Notes under the pieces: model-generated
What the model saw: the letters and a program-made list of their open reading frames with translations, nothing else
Databases searched by the model: none
What the model was told of the DNA's origin: nothing
Position numbers and translations under genes: made by a program
Shown: positions 35,500 through 44,362 of the stretch, piece after piece
How the letters are laid out: every line of letters starts with the position of its first letter
Position numbering within the stretch: position 1 is the stretch's first letter
Origin: JAOUFP01 sp947085825
GTDB taxonomy: Bacteria; Nitrospirota; Thermodesulfovibrionia; Thermodesulfovibrionales; UBA6898
Assembly: GCA_947085825.1 (NCBI GenBank)
Contig: CAMTXX010000039.1
Span: forward strand, 1-64,000
Length of the DNA: 64,000 nucleotides
Reading direction: 5' to 3'

Positions 35500-36486
35500 A
35501 TGGCCCATAAGCTGTTACTCGCAGATGATAGTATTACCATACAGAAGGTAGTAGAACTTGTCCTTGCTGAAGAGGATTTTCAGATAAAGTCTGTGAGCAA
35601 CGGCGAAGACGCCCTTAATCTTCTCAATACCTTTAAGCCGGACATTGTCCTTGCCGACATAGAAATGCCCAGGATTAACGGGTATAATTTGTGTGAAAAA
35701 ATAAAGAATAATCCTTCGACTTCTCACGTGCCGGTTATTCTCCTTGCCGGAGCGTTTGAACCAATAGACGAAGAACTTGCCCGACAGGTGGGCGCTGATG
35801 ACGTTGTTATCAAACCGTTTGAATCGCAAGAGCTGATAAGCAAGCTGAATGCTGCACTGACTATGGTTTCTGCTGAAACTGAGCAGGACATGTTCGGAGG
35901 AGGGGAAGAAGAGGTGCTGGAAGCAGTTGAGGAAGCTGAGGCTTTTGCAGAAACTGAAGAAGCCGGAGTTGGAGCAGAAGGGCTTGAAGAAGACCTCTGG
36001 TCTATGGAAGAAGTTCCCGAGACTGTTGAAGAGTTGGCTGAAGATCAGGGGATAGAAGAGGCTTTTGAAATAATGGAAGAAGCCCCCTTGGCTGCGCCGG
36101 AATTTAAGCCGGAGTTTGTTATGGAAGAAAAAGCTGCACGGCCAATAGCAAGAGGCACTGTTATAGCTGAACCCGAGATGCCTACGAAAGAAGAATTTCT
36201 AAGGCAATTCGAAAAAATTATCGACAAAAAAGTCACTGCGAGCCTGTCCACGCTTGATATAAAAGAAGCATTGCTTGCCTCTCTCATGCCTTCCATGAAG
36301 GATGCGGTAGAAAAGGTATTATGGGAAGTGGCGCCTGAGCTTGCGGAGAAAGTATTGAAGGAAATTCTCAAGAGCTCTGTTTCATCTCTGACTACAGAAG
36401 TAGAAAAGGTCATATGGGAAACGGTTCCTGATCTGGCTCATACAATGATCTCCAGAGAAATTGAAAAGATAAAATCCGATTTCTAA
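35500..36486 (+). CDS. CheY-like response regulator with an acidic linker and a repeated C-terminal helix motif
   Basis: A 328-residue protein. Residues 1-120 are a receiver domain with D9, D10, phospho-acceptor D53 (VLADIEMP) and Lys in VIKPF. The usual Thr/Ser after beta-4 is replaced in LLAGAF. Residues 130-215 are highly acidic (Glu/Ala rich). The C-terminus carries two similar amphipathic segments, VEKVLWEVAPELAEKVL and VEKVIWETVPDLAHTMI, each followed by a helix. There is no DNA-binding or enzymatic output, so it likely works through protein contacts. Confidence 0.85.
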   Translation: MAHKLLLADDSITIQKVVELVLAEEDFQIKSVSNGEDALNLLNTFKPDIVLADIEMPRINGYNLCEKIKNNPSTSHVPVILLAGAFEPIDEELARQVGADDVVIKPFESQELISKLNAALTMVSAETEQDMFGGGEEEVLEAVEEAEAFAETEEAGVGAEGLEEDLWSMEEVPETVEELAEDQGIEEAFEIMEEAPLAAPEFKPEFVMEEKAARPIARGTVIAEPEMPTKEEFLRQFEKIIDKKVTASLSTLDIKEALLASLMPSMKDAVEKVLWEVAPELAEKVLKEILKSSVSSLTTEVEKVIWETVPDLAHTMISREIEKIKSDF

Positions 36487-36506
36487 ATATATTTTTAAAA
36501 AAATGC

Positions 36507-36546
36507 GACGGGGAACGGTATTGCTAATTCCCCGTCTTTCTTTGTT
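36507..36546 (+). terminator. Rho-independent terminator after the response regulator
   Basis: A perfect 9-bp stem GACGGGGAA (36507-36515) with TTCCCCGTC (36528-36536) is followed by a T-rich run up to 36546. It ends directly before the valS ATG, which has no Shine-Dalgarno. Confidence 0.8.
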
Positions 36547-39204
36547 ATGGCTGAACTAGAGAAAAGTTATAATCCCGAAGGCGTTGAAGAAAAATGGTAT
36601 GAATTTTGGTTAAGCAGAAATTATTTTATTGCTGATCCGGATTCTGATACCGAAGCATTTTCTATTGTAATCCCTCCCCCGAATGTCACAGGAACTCTTC
36701 ATATGGGACATGCCCTTAATACTGTCATACAGGACATACTGGCACGCTGGAAAAGGATGTGCGGTTATAACGTCCTCTGGATTCCCGGTATGGACCATGC
36801 CGGTATCGCCACTCAGAATGTTGTTGAAAGACAGCTCGCTGCCGAAGGCATAGACAGACATCATCTCGGCAGAGACGCATTTATCGAACGTGTTTGGCAA
36901 TGGAAGGCTGAATATGGCGGCAGGATTATCCACCAGTTGAAACGTCTCGGCGCTTCGTGTGACTGGTCAAGGGAAAGATTCACCCTTGACAAAGGGCTCT
37001 CACTGGCTGTTATTGAGGTTTTTGTAAGCCTCTATGAACAGGGCCTCATCTATAGGGACAACAGACTCATAAACTGGTGTCCCAGATGTCATACCGCATT
37101 GTCTGATATTGAAGTAGAACATGAAGAAGTTGAAGGCAACCTCACGTATATAAAGTATTTTCTTGCAGGAGGAGAGGACTATATAATTGTTGCCACCACC
37201 AGGCCTGAAACAATGCTTGGAGATACTGCAGTAGCTGTGAATCCTGAAGATGACCGGTACAAAAACTTTATCGGAAAAAGCATATTGCTTCCTCTTGCAA
37301 ACAGGGAAATTCCTGTTGTCGCAGATAACTCTGTAGATACCGCTTTCGGCACAGGCGCTGTAAAAGTAACACCGTCTCATGACTTCAATGATGAGGCGAT
37401 AGCAAAACGGCAGAGCCCACAGCTTCCCTTTATCAATGTAATCAGTCCAGAAGGTAAAATGACGGCAGAGGCCGGCCATAAATACGCGGGGATGGACAGG
37501 TATGAATGCCGAAAAGCTGTTGTTATGGATCTGGCGGATGCCGGACTTATAGAAAGAAGAGAAAAATATACTCATTCCATAAGTCAGTGCTACCGGTGCA
37601 AGACAGTTATAGAACCTCTCCCTGCTTTACAGTGGTATGTAAAGGTGCAGCCTCTCGCAGATGAGGCTATGAAGGCGGTCAGGGAAGGTGGAACGAAAAT
37701 CATACCGAAATCCTGGGAAAACACATACTTTGCGTGGATGGAAGGGATTAAAGACTGGTGTATATCCAGGCAGATATGGTGGGGACACAGGATACCGGTT
37801 TGGTACTGTGATGCGTGCGGTGAGATGATGGTTTCCAGAACAGCGCCGCTGAAATGCGTGAAATGCTACAACTCTAACCTCAGGCAGGAAGAAGATGTTC
37901 TTGATACCTGGTTTTCATCCGCGCTCTGGCCGTTTTCCACCCTCGGATGGCCGGTCAGAACACCGGAACTCAAAAAATATTATCCCACAACAGCGCTTGT
38001 TACCGGCTTTGACATAATATTCTTCTGGGTCGCACGCATGATGATGCTGGGAATAAAGTTTATGGATGCCGTCCCCTTCAGAGATGTCTATATCCATGCC
38101 TTAGTCAGAGATTCGTCCGGACAAAAAATGTCTAAATCAAAGGGAAATGTGATAGACCCTCTTATTATGATGGACAAGTATGGTACAGACGCCTTCAGGT
38201 TTACCCTCGCTGCATTCGCCGCACAAGGACGTGACGTCAGGTTTTCCGAGGAAAGAGTGGAAGGGTACAGACACTTTGTCAATAAGCTCTGGAATGCCGC
38301 CAGATTTATCCTTCTTAACGCAGGCGATGCCTCTGTGCAGGATAAAATTGATATTCAGAAGCTGGATATCGGCAGCAGGTGGATATTAAGCAGACTGTCT
38401 TTTACTGCTGAAGAAATAGACCGCTCTCTTGCTGAATACCGGTTCAATGACGCGGCAAACAGCATCTATCATTTTATCTGGCACGAACTCTGTGACTGGT
38501 ATATTGAGATGGTCAAGCCTGTTTTGTATGATGAAACTGCTGACAGACTTCCTCTCAGGCGGTGTCTTCTTTACGTACTTGAAAGGACTTTGAGGCTGCT
38601 TCATCCCTTTATGCCGTATGTGACGGAGGAGATATGGCAGAATATGCCCCATGAAGGAGAGAGCATCGTTACTGCTGAATACCCCAAAAATTTACTCAGA
38701 GAAACTGAAGCTGAAGAACATATGTCTATTATTATGGAGGCGGTAACAGGCGTCAGGACGATACGGGGTGAATTGAATCTGTCCCCTTCTCTTGAATTAA
38801 AGGCCCATATTAAAACACTCAGCAAAAAGGCAAGAGACGTTCTCACCGGGAATCTCACATATCTGAAAAAACTGGCAAAGGCGGATGTCATAGAGATAGG
38901 TCCTGAGGTAAAGAAGATAAAAGGTTCTTCTGTCGCAGTCCGAAATCATGTTGAAGTTTATGTGCCTCTTGAAGGCCTTTTAAATCTGGACCTTGAAATT
39001 GAACGGCTTAAAAAAGAAGAGGCAAAGGCTGAAGAGTCCATTATCTTTCTGAATAAAAAACTCCTCAATGAAGATTTCCTTAAAAGGGCGCCGAAAGAGG
39101 TTATTGCCAAGGAGCAGGAAAAGTGCGAAGAGTGCTTGAAAAAGAAAGAAAGGATTCTTGAAAATCTCCAAAAACTGTATGAAGCCAAAGGGGGAAAAGA
39201 ATGA
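36547..39204 (+). CDS. valS: Valyl-tRNA synthetase
   Basis: An 885-residue class I synthetase. HIGH-type motif HMGHAL is in PPNVTGTLHMGHAL (about residue 48), the editing domain has TTRPETMLGDTA, DWCISRQIWWGHRIPVW is typical, and KMSKSKGN lies near residue 526. A C-terminal coiled-coil arm (from about 815) is intact. The start follows a terminator hairpin by ten bases with no ribosome site. The stop overlaps the next gene as ATGA. Confidence 0.97.
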   Translation: MAELEKSYNPEGVEEKWYEFWLSRNYFIADPDSDTEAFSIVIPPPNVTGTLHMGHALNTVIQDILARWKRMCGYNVLWIPGMDHAGIATQNVVERQLAAEGIDRHHLGRDAFIERVWQWKAEYGGRIIHQLKRLGASCDWSRERFTLDKGLSLAVIEVFVSLYEQGLIYRDNRLINWCPRCHTALSDIEVEHEEVEGNLTYIKYFLAGGEDYIIVATTRPETMLGDTAVAVNPEDDRYKNFIGKSILLPLANREIPVVADNSVDTAFGTGAVKVTPSHDFNDEAIAKRQSPQLPFINVISPEGKMTAEAGHKYAGMDRYECRKAVVMDLADAGLIERREKYTHSISQCYRCKTVIEPLPALQWYVKVQPLADEAMKAVREGGTKIIPKSWENTYFAWMEGIKDWCISRQIWWGHRIPVWYCDACGEMMVSRTAPLKCVKCYNSNLRQEEDVLDTWFSSALWPFSTLGWPVRTPELKKYYPTTALVTGFDIIFFWVARMMMLGIKFMDAVPFRDVYIHALVRDSSGQKMSKSKGNVIDPLIMMDKYGTDAFRFTLAAFAAQGRDVRFSEERVEGYRHFVNKLWNAARFILLNAGDASVQDKIDIQKLDIGSRWILSRLSFTAEEIDRSLAEYRFNDAANSIYHFIWHELCDWYIEMVKPVLYDETADRLPLRRCLLYVLERTLRLLHPFMPYVTEEIWQNMPHEGESIVTAEYPKNLLRETEAEEHMSIIMEAVTGVRTIRGELNLSPSLELKAHIKTLSKKARDVLTGNLTYLKKLAKADVIEIGPEVKKIKGSSVAVRNHVEVYVPLEGLLNLDLEIERLKKEEAKAEESIIFLNKKLLNEDFLKRAPKEVIAKEQEKCEECLKKKERILENLQKLYEAKGGKE

Positions 39205-39683
39205 AAGAAAAAGAGCAGGAAATCAAGGGAAAATCGCTTGAAATCATTGAAGGGGAGTTCATTCAAATAAGCCAGAGCAGCGTCAGAAATGTCGAGGGCG
39301 GACATGTAGAAATGGAGCAGGTATGCGCTTTAAGTGTGGATGGAGAAAAGATAGAGGCTGAACAGAGCGCAGCGTTGATGATAAGCGGCGATGATATCAC
39401 GATGAACCAAAGCGTGTGCATGGCAGTCGTGGCCAATAAAGCCAAACTGAAATTTTCCTGCGTGCCGATATCGTTAACAAGAGAAGATGCAACTATTAAA
39501 AAAAGTGCCGCAGGCATCATTGCTGCCAATAATGTGAAAGTCGACAATAGCGCCGCCTTTCTTGTCCTCGCCAAGAATGTTGACGGAAATATCAATACGT
39601 TATTTGACTGGAAATCTGCGGCAGCCCTCGGCGGGGTGCTCGGAGGCATTTGGGGGCTTTTTACTCTTTTAAAGAAGAGATAA
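39201..39683 (+). CDS. Repetitive beta-solenoid-like protein with a C-terminal membrane anchor
   Basis: A 160-residue protein of unknown function. It has irregular repeats of 12-20 residues with small polar and Ala/Val positions (examples: QSSVRNVEGG, QSAALMISGDD, NSAAFLVLAKNV), suggesting a beta-helix similar in style to bactofilins. Residues about 138-157 (ALGGVLGGIWGLFTLL) look like a tail anchor followed by a basic end. It overlaps valS as ATGA and precedes nadC by six bases. Confidence 0.7.
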   Translation: MKEKEQEIKGKSLEIIEGEFIQISQSSVRNVEGGHVEMEQVCALSVDGEKIEAEQSAALMISGDDITMNQSVCMAVVANKAKLKFSCVPISLTREDATIKKSAAGIIAANNVKVDNSAAFLVLAKNVDGNINTLFDWKSAAALGGVLGGIWGLFTLLKKR

Positions 39684-39689
39684 CCTGTT

Positions 39690-40523
39690 ATGAATATGCC
39701 GTCAACTGTGGCCCGGTTGATAAAACATGCCATAGAAGAAGATATTGGTCATGGTGATATAACATCATCATTGCTCATCCCTGATGAGAGTGAGGCCAGG
39801 GCATTATATGTAGCAAAGGCCAATTTTGTAGTCGCCGGTTTTCCTTTTGCAAAAGAAGTCTTCAATATCCTGGATTCTGGCGCTGTATTTAAAACTTTTT
39901 TTGCAGAAGGCGCCAAGGTCAAAAAAGGAGATATTCTCGGAGAAGTATCAGGCAAGACAAAGGTATTGCTTGCCGGTGAACGGGTAAGCCTCAATATCCT
40001 GCAGAGGCTTTCCGGTATCGCTACGCTGACAAGCCAATTCGTGGATGCAGTAAAGGGAACCGGGACAAAGATTATTGATACACGGAAGACTGCCCCCTGT
40101 ATGAGATTTATGGAGAAATACGCTGTCAAAATGGGAGGAGGCGAAAATCACAGGTTCGGCCTGTTTGACGGAATACTGATCAAGGACAATCACATCGAGG
40201 CTGTTGGCAGCATAGCAAAAGCGATATCGCTTGCAAAGGCAGGTCACCATCTTTTAAAAATAGAAGTTGAAGTAGAGAACCTTAATGATCTTCAGGAGGC
40301 CTTTGAGGCAGGGGCCGATATTATCATGCTGGATAACATGTCTGAAGGTGATATGAGAGAAGCTGTAAAGATCGTTCAAAAAAGAATCCCACTTGAGGCC
40401 TCGGGCAATGTCTCGCTTAACAATGTAAGGGAAATAGCTGAAACCGGGGTCGATATGATATCAATCGGAGCGCTGACCCATTCGGTGCTTGCTGCTGATA
40501 TAAGTTTGAAGATAGTGCAATAA
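39690..40523 (+). CDS. nadC: Nicotinate-nucleotide pyrophosphorylase (carboxylating)
   Basis: A 277-residue quinolinate phosphoribosyltransferase of NAD synthesis. Motifs include EEDIGHGDITS, RLSGIATLTSQFV, DTRKTAPCMRFMEKYAV, GGGENHRFGLFDGILIKDNH and the C-terminal LEASGNVSLNNV with ISIGALTHS. The length and order match the family. It sits between the solenoid-like gene and lipA with very short spacers. Confidence 0.96.
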   Translation: MNMPSTVARLIKHAIEEDIGHGDITSSLLIPDESEARALYVAKANFVVAGFPFAKEVFNILDSGAVFKTFFAEGAKVKKGDILGEVSGKTKVLLAGERVSLNILQRLSGIATLTSQFVDAVKGTGTKIIDTRKTAPCMRFMEKYAVKMGGGENHRFGLFDGILIKDNHIEAVGSIAKAISLAKAGHHLLKIEVEVENLNDLQEAFEAGADIIMLDNMSEGDMREAVKIVQKRIPLEASGNVSLNNVREIAETGVDMISIGALTHSVLAADISLKIVQ

Positions 40524-40529
40524 ATTTTA

Positions 40530-41396
40530 ATGACTATGAGATTGCCTGAATGGATACGCACTCGAAACCGTACTGATCGCCATGATATAAAACATTTATT
40601 GAGGCGTCATAAACTGTCTACTGTATGTGAAGAAGCCCGGTGTCCTAACAGGGGTGAGTGCTTTGCAAAGCCTACGGCAACGTTTATGATACTTGGAGCG
40701 CATTGCACGAGAAACTGCGGTTTTTGTTCTGTAAGCTCTTTTACTCCTGAGATATTAGATGAGAATGAGCCGGAAAATGTTGCCGGGGCTGCTGAAGAGC
40801 TGCAACTCAAATATATTGTTATTACCTCAGTAACAAGGGATGACCTCAGGGATGGCGGGGCAGGGCAGTTTGCAAAGACGATTAACGCTGTAAGGAAAAG
40901 GATGCCTCTTGTGAAGATAGAGGTCCTTACCCCTGATTTTCAGGGGAATATAAAATCCCTCAGGACAGTTCTGGAGGCCGGACCGGACGTATTTAATCAT
41001 AACGTAGAAACAGTTGAACGGCTTTATCCTGTTGTCAGGCCGTCTGCGGATTACGGAAGGTCTTTATCGGTTTTAAGGCAGTCAAAGGAGGTCGCGCCTG
41101 ATATTTTTACAAAGTCCGGTTTTATGCTTGGTCTTGGTGAGGCATTTGATGAAATTTTAACTGTCCTGCAAGATCTGCGAAAAGTTGATTGCGATTTTGT
41201 TACAATAGGTCAGTATCTCAGACCCACAAAGAGGAATCTTCCTGTGGTAGAATACATCCTTCCTGAGGTATTTGAGGACGTGAGGATGAAAGCCCTTGAT
41301 ATGGGTTTTAAGTATGCGGCTTCAGGGCCGCTTGTAAGAAGCTCTATGAACGCAGAGGAGATGTACAGACATGAGGGTATTAATATAGATGATTAA
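40530..41396 (+). CDS. lipA: Lipoyl synthase
   Basis: A 288-residue radical-SAM enzyme that inserts two sulfurs into octanoyl groups. The auxiliary cluster motif CEEARCPNRGEC (C-x4-C-x5-C) and the radical-SAM motif CTRNCGFC are both present, as is the late RSSMNAEE segment with the conserved serines. It begins six bases after nadC and overlaps hom by eight bases. It depends on Fe-S supply, as do the two assembly loci upstream. Confidence 0.96.
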   Translation: MTMRLPEWIRTRNRTDRHDIKHLLRRHKLSTVCEEARCPNRGECFAKPTATFMILGAHCTRNCGFCSVSSFTPEILDENEPENVAGAAEELQLKYIVITSVTRDDLRDGGAGQFAKTINAVRKRMPLVKIEVLTPDFQGNIKSLRTVLEAGPDVFNHNVETVERLYPVVRPSADYGRSLSVLRQSKEVAPDIFTKSGFMLGLGEAFDEILTVLQDLRKVDCDFVTIGQYLRPTKRNLPVVEYILPEVFEDVRMKALDMGFKYAASGPLVRSSMNAEEMYRHEGINIDD

Positions 41397-42687
41397 CATT
41401 GGAATTATTGGCTTCGGCACAGTAGGGACCGGCGCCGCAGGCATACTTATTAATAACAGGCAACTCCTGAAAGACAGAACAGGTATAGATATAAACCTGA
41501 AGAAAATAGCGGATCTTGATATAAAAAGAGACAGGGGTATCAAGCTGCCCAAAGGTGTGCTGACAACTAATGCGGACTCCCTGATTGCAGACCCTGATAT
41601 TCATATTATCGTCGAGCTTATCGGCGGGACAACCATAGCAAAAGAGATAATCCTCAAGGCGATAAAAAACGGAAAGCACGTGGTGACTGCGAACAAGGCC
41701 TTGCTCGCAACACATGGAAAGGAGATATTCAAGGCTGCTGAAAGAGCGCATGTAAAAGTGGGTTTTGAGGCTTCTGTTGCAGGAGGCATACCGATAATCA
41801 AGATTATCAGTGAAGGGCTGGTTGCAAACAGGATAAAGTCCATATACGGCATAATTAATGGAACGACAAATTATATCCTCTCAAAGATGTCCGATGAAAA
41901 TGCGGAGTTCTCTGAAGTATTGAAAGAAGCGCAGAAGCTGGGATATGCTGAGGCAGACTCCACCTATGACATTGAAGGCATAGATTCCGCCCATAAGCTT
42001 GCCATATTAGCATCTCTGGCATATGGGACCCAGTTCAGCCTGAAAGACGTATACCGGGAGGGCATTTCACAGATATCATCGATGGATATAGAGTTTGCGC
42101 GTGAACTGGGGTATAAGCTGAAACTGCTTGCTATTGCAAAGGAAACAAACGGGAAGATTGAACTGAGAGTGCATCCTACCATGGTCCCTGAGGACTTGCT
42201 TATTTCAAAGGTAGACGGTGTCTTTAATGCTGTTTATGTCGAAGGTGATGCTGTGGGTTCCACACTCTATTATGGCCGGGGCGCCGGGGATATGCCGACA
42301 GGCAGCGCTGTTGTCAGTGATATCGTTGATATTTCCTGCAATATAGTTAATAAGAACATAGGAAGGAACCCCTTTTTCTCCAGGGCTGAAAAAGAGAAAA
42401 ATCTTCTGAAGATGGATGATGTGCAATCCATGTATTACTTCAGATTTTCTGCAATTGATAAACCCGGGGTTCTTTCCAGAATTTCCGGCATACTCGGGAA
42501 ATATAACATAAGCATCGCCTCTGTTATACAGAAGGACAGAAGAGAAGGGAAAGCCGTTCCTTTAGTTGTTCTTACCCATTTAGCCAGAGAAAAAGATGTC
42601 CTCTCTGCTGTTAAAGAGAGCAACAGGCTGCCGATTGTTGCGGATAAAACTGTTTTTATAAGGGTAGAGGGAAAAGAGCTGGAATGA
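41389..42687 (+). CDS. hom: Homoserine dehydrogenase with C-terminal ACT domain
   Basis: A 432-residue enzyme reducing aspartate semialdehyde to homoserine. The NAD(P) site is GIIGFGTVGTGAAGIL, followed by NKALLATHG, the signature YGIINGTTNYILSKM and AEADSTYDIEGIDSAHKLAIL with the catalytic Lys. The C-terminal ACT domain (about residues 350-430) suggests threonine feedback. Directly downstream lie a TusA-like carrier and a ThiF/MoeB-type enzyme, which may link homoserine to sulfur transfer. Confidence 0.95.
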   Translation: MINIGIIGFGTVGTGAAGILINNRQLLKDRTGIDINLKKIADLDIKRDRGIKLPKGVLTTNADSLIADPDIHIIVELIGGTTIAKEIILKAIKNGKHVVTANKALLATHGKEIFKAAERAHVKVGFEASVAGGIPIIKIISEGLVANRIKSIYGIINGTTNYILSKMSDENAEFSEVLKEAQKLGYAEADSTYDIEGIDSAHKLAILASLAYGTQFSLKDVYREGISQISSMDIEFARELGYKLKLLAIAKETNGKIELRVHPTMVPEDLLISKVDGVFNAVYVEGDAVGSTLYYGRGAGDMPTGSAVVSDIVDISCNIVNKNIGRNPFFSRAEKEKNLLKMDDVQSMYYFRFSAIDKPGVLSRISGILGKYNISIASVIQKDRREGKAVPLVVLTHLAREKDVLSAVKESNRLPIVADKTVFIRVEGKELE

Positions 42688-42723
42688 AAGATATAATTAG
42701 TGTCTGTCCATCTGGAGGTCTTT

Positions 42724-42969
42724 ATGGAAGCAATTATTCCTGATAAAAGCATTAATATTAAGGGCCTTGTTTGTCCTTATACTTTCGTAAAGGCAAAACT
42801 TGCGATAGAGTCCATGGAGGTAGGTCAGATACTTGAGATTCTTCTTGATTATGAAGAGGCTGCCGGAAGTATTCCAAAGTCTATGGAAGATCATGGGCAG
42901 AAGGTTTTAAAGGTCGAGAAGATTAATGATACAGATTGGCTTTTACAGATAAAAAAGGAGAAAGATTAA
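42724..42969 (+). CDS. TusA-like sulfur carrier protein
   Basis: An 81-residue TusA-fold protein. The carrier cysteine is in KGLVCPYTFVKAKL, with CPYT in place of CPEP. The later GQILEILLDYEEAAGSIPKS matches the protein at 24285-24536. I choose ATG 42724 because GGAGG lies five bases upstream; a GTG at 42700 is in frame but has no such site. It lacks a C-terminal Gly-Gly, so it is not itself a substrate of the E1-like enzyme that follows with one-base overlap. Confidence 0.84.
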   Translation: MEAIIPDKSINIKGLVCPYTFVKAKLAIESMEVGQILEILLDYEEAAGSIPKSMEDHGQKVLKVEKINDTDWLLQIKKEKD

Positions 42970-43772
42970 TGGATTTTACTGACGATCAGCTATTACGGTA
43001 CAGCAGGCATATTATTCTCCCTGAGGTTGGCGGCAAGGGCCAGGCAAAAATAGTCAATGCAAAGGTTGTTATTATCGGCGCAGGAGGGCTTGGCTGCCCT
43101 GTCGGATATTATCTTACCGCCGCCGGAGTAGGAACGATCGCCCTGATAGACAATGACACAGTGGAAATGAGTAATCTGCAAAGACAGATTGCCCATAACG
43201 TACATACGATCGGCATGCTGAAGGTTGAGTCAGCGCAGAAGACGTTCAATGCGTTGAATCCTGAGGTCAATATTATACCCTTGAAAATAAGGATTTCCAG
43301 GGACAATATTATAGATTTGATCAAGGATTACGATATCGTGGTAGATGGGAGTGATAATTTTCCTACAAGGTATCTTGTAAATGACGCCTGTGTCATGACA
43401 GGTAAACCTTTGGTCAGCGGCGCTATTCTCAGATTCGAAGGGCAGGTTACCACAATAATACCAGGAGAAGGGCATTGTTACAGATGCCTCTTTGAGGAGC
43501 CACCTCCTCCAGGGCTTGTTCCGTCATGTCAGGAGGCAGGGGTGCTCGGCGTACTTCCCGGTGTTATCGGCGGGTTACAGGCAACAGAAGTATTAAAGCT
43601 GATTCTCGGGAAGGGTGAGGCGCTGAAGGGAGAGCTTCTGTTATATAACGCGCTTAAGACGACTTTCAGGAAAGTGAAGGTGCCGAGAAATCCTTCATGC
43701 CCTGTTTGCGGGGAAAATCCTACGATTACAGAACTGATTGATTACAATGAAGGTTATTGCTCAGTGCAGTAG
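42969..43772 (+). CDS. HesA/MoeB/ThiF family E1-like adenylyltransferase
   Basis: A 267-residue protein. The ATP site is VVIIGAGGLGCPVGYYL, the arginine finger region is SNLQRQIAHN, and VVDGSDNFPTRYLVNDAC follows. Zinc cysteines are CYRC and CPVC, and the candidate catalytic cysteine is in VPSCQEAGVLGVLPG. It activates the C-terminus of a ThiS/MoaD-type sulfur carrier; none is encoded nearby. The start ATG 42969 has AAGGAG upstream; an earlier TTG at 42936 is less likely. The context of hom and tusA suggests sulfur amino acid synthesis. Confidence 0.88.
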   Translation: MDFTDDQLLRYSRHIILPEVGGKGQAKIVNAKVVIIGAGGLGCPVGYYLTAAGVGTIALIDNDTVEMSNLQRQIAHNVHTIGMLKVESAQKTFNALNPEVNIIPLKIRISRDNIIDLIKDYDIVVDGSDNFPTRYLVNDACVMTGKPLVSGAILRFEGQVTTIIPGEGHCYRCLFEEPPPPGLVPSCQEAGVLGVLPGVIGGLQATEVLKLILGKGEALKGELLLYNALKTTFRKVKVPRNPSCPVCGENPTITELIDYNEGYCSVQ

Positions 43773-43885
43773 TCAATGTGAGAGAAGACCCACAATCCAC
43801 CATCAAAATAAGTGAACTCCAGGCGCCGGGTGATTTTGAAGCGATCAGAGGGTTCATTTTGTCGTCAAAAAGTTAAAATAAACAA

Positions 43886-44362
43886 ATGAAAAAACATGAT
43901 GAAAAACCTTTCGTTGAGATATATGCTGACGGGGCCTGCAGCGGAAATCCGGGTTTGGGAGGATTTGGGGCGATATTAAGGGCAGGCGAAAAATGCAGTG
44001 AATTATCCGGATGCGAGAAATTAACGACGAACAACAGGATGGAAATGATGGGTGTTATCACCGCCCTTGAGGCGCTAAAAAGACCTTGCAACGTCAGAAT
44101 TACGACAGATTCGACTTATATCGTAAAAGGCATGACAGAATGGATAAAAGGCTGGATAAAAAATAACTGGAGAAATTCCCAGAAAAAAGAGGTGCTGAAC
44201 AGGGACCTCTGGGAAAGGCTTTTAAAGGCGGCAAAAGACCATAAAATAGAATGGGAATGGATAAAGGGCCATAACGGGCATTATGAAAATGAAAGATGCG
44301 ATTTCCTTGCCAGAGAGGCTATCAAAAAGTGCAGAAAGGGGACTAAAGTTGAAAAAGCCTGA
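43886..44362 (+). CDS. rnhA: Ribonuclease HI
   Basis: A 158-residue RNase H1 that removes RNA from RNA-DNA hybrids. Catalytic carboxylates are visible in YADGACSGNPG (Asp), NNRMEMMG (Glu), TTDSTYIVKG (Asp) and ENERCDFLA (Asp). The basic handle region, with WIKGWIKNNW, is present. The C-terminus overlaps the next gene by 14 bp. Confidence 0.95.
   Translation: MKKHDEKPFVEIYADGACSGNPGLGGFGAILRAGEKCSELSGCEKLTTNNRMEMMGVITALEALKRPCNVRITTDSTYIVKGMTEWIKGWIKNNWRNSQKKEVLNRDLWERLLKAAKDHKIEWEWIKGHNGHYENERCDFLAREAIKKCRKGTKVEKA

Noticed and set aside
36487..36546. A possible T-box or riboswitch before valS
   Set aside because: The gap is only 60 bp, with a simple terminator and no T-box sequence or stem I; T-boxes are also rare outside Gram-positives.
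43778..43876. A 32-codon GTG frame between moeB-like and rnhA
   Set aside because: It has no ribosome site and no recognisable sequence; the 113-bp gap is more simply non-coding.
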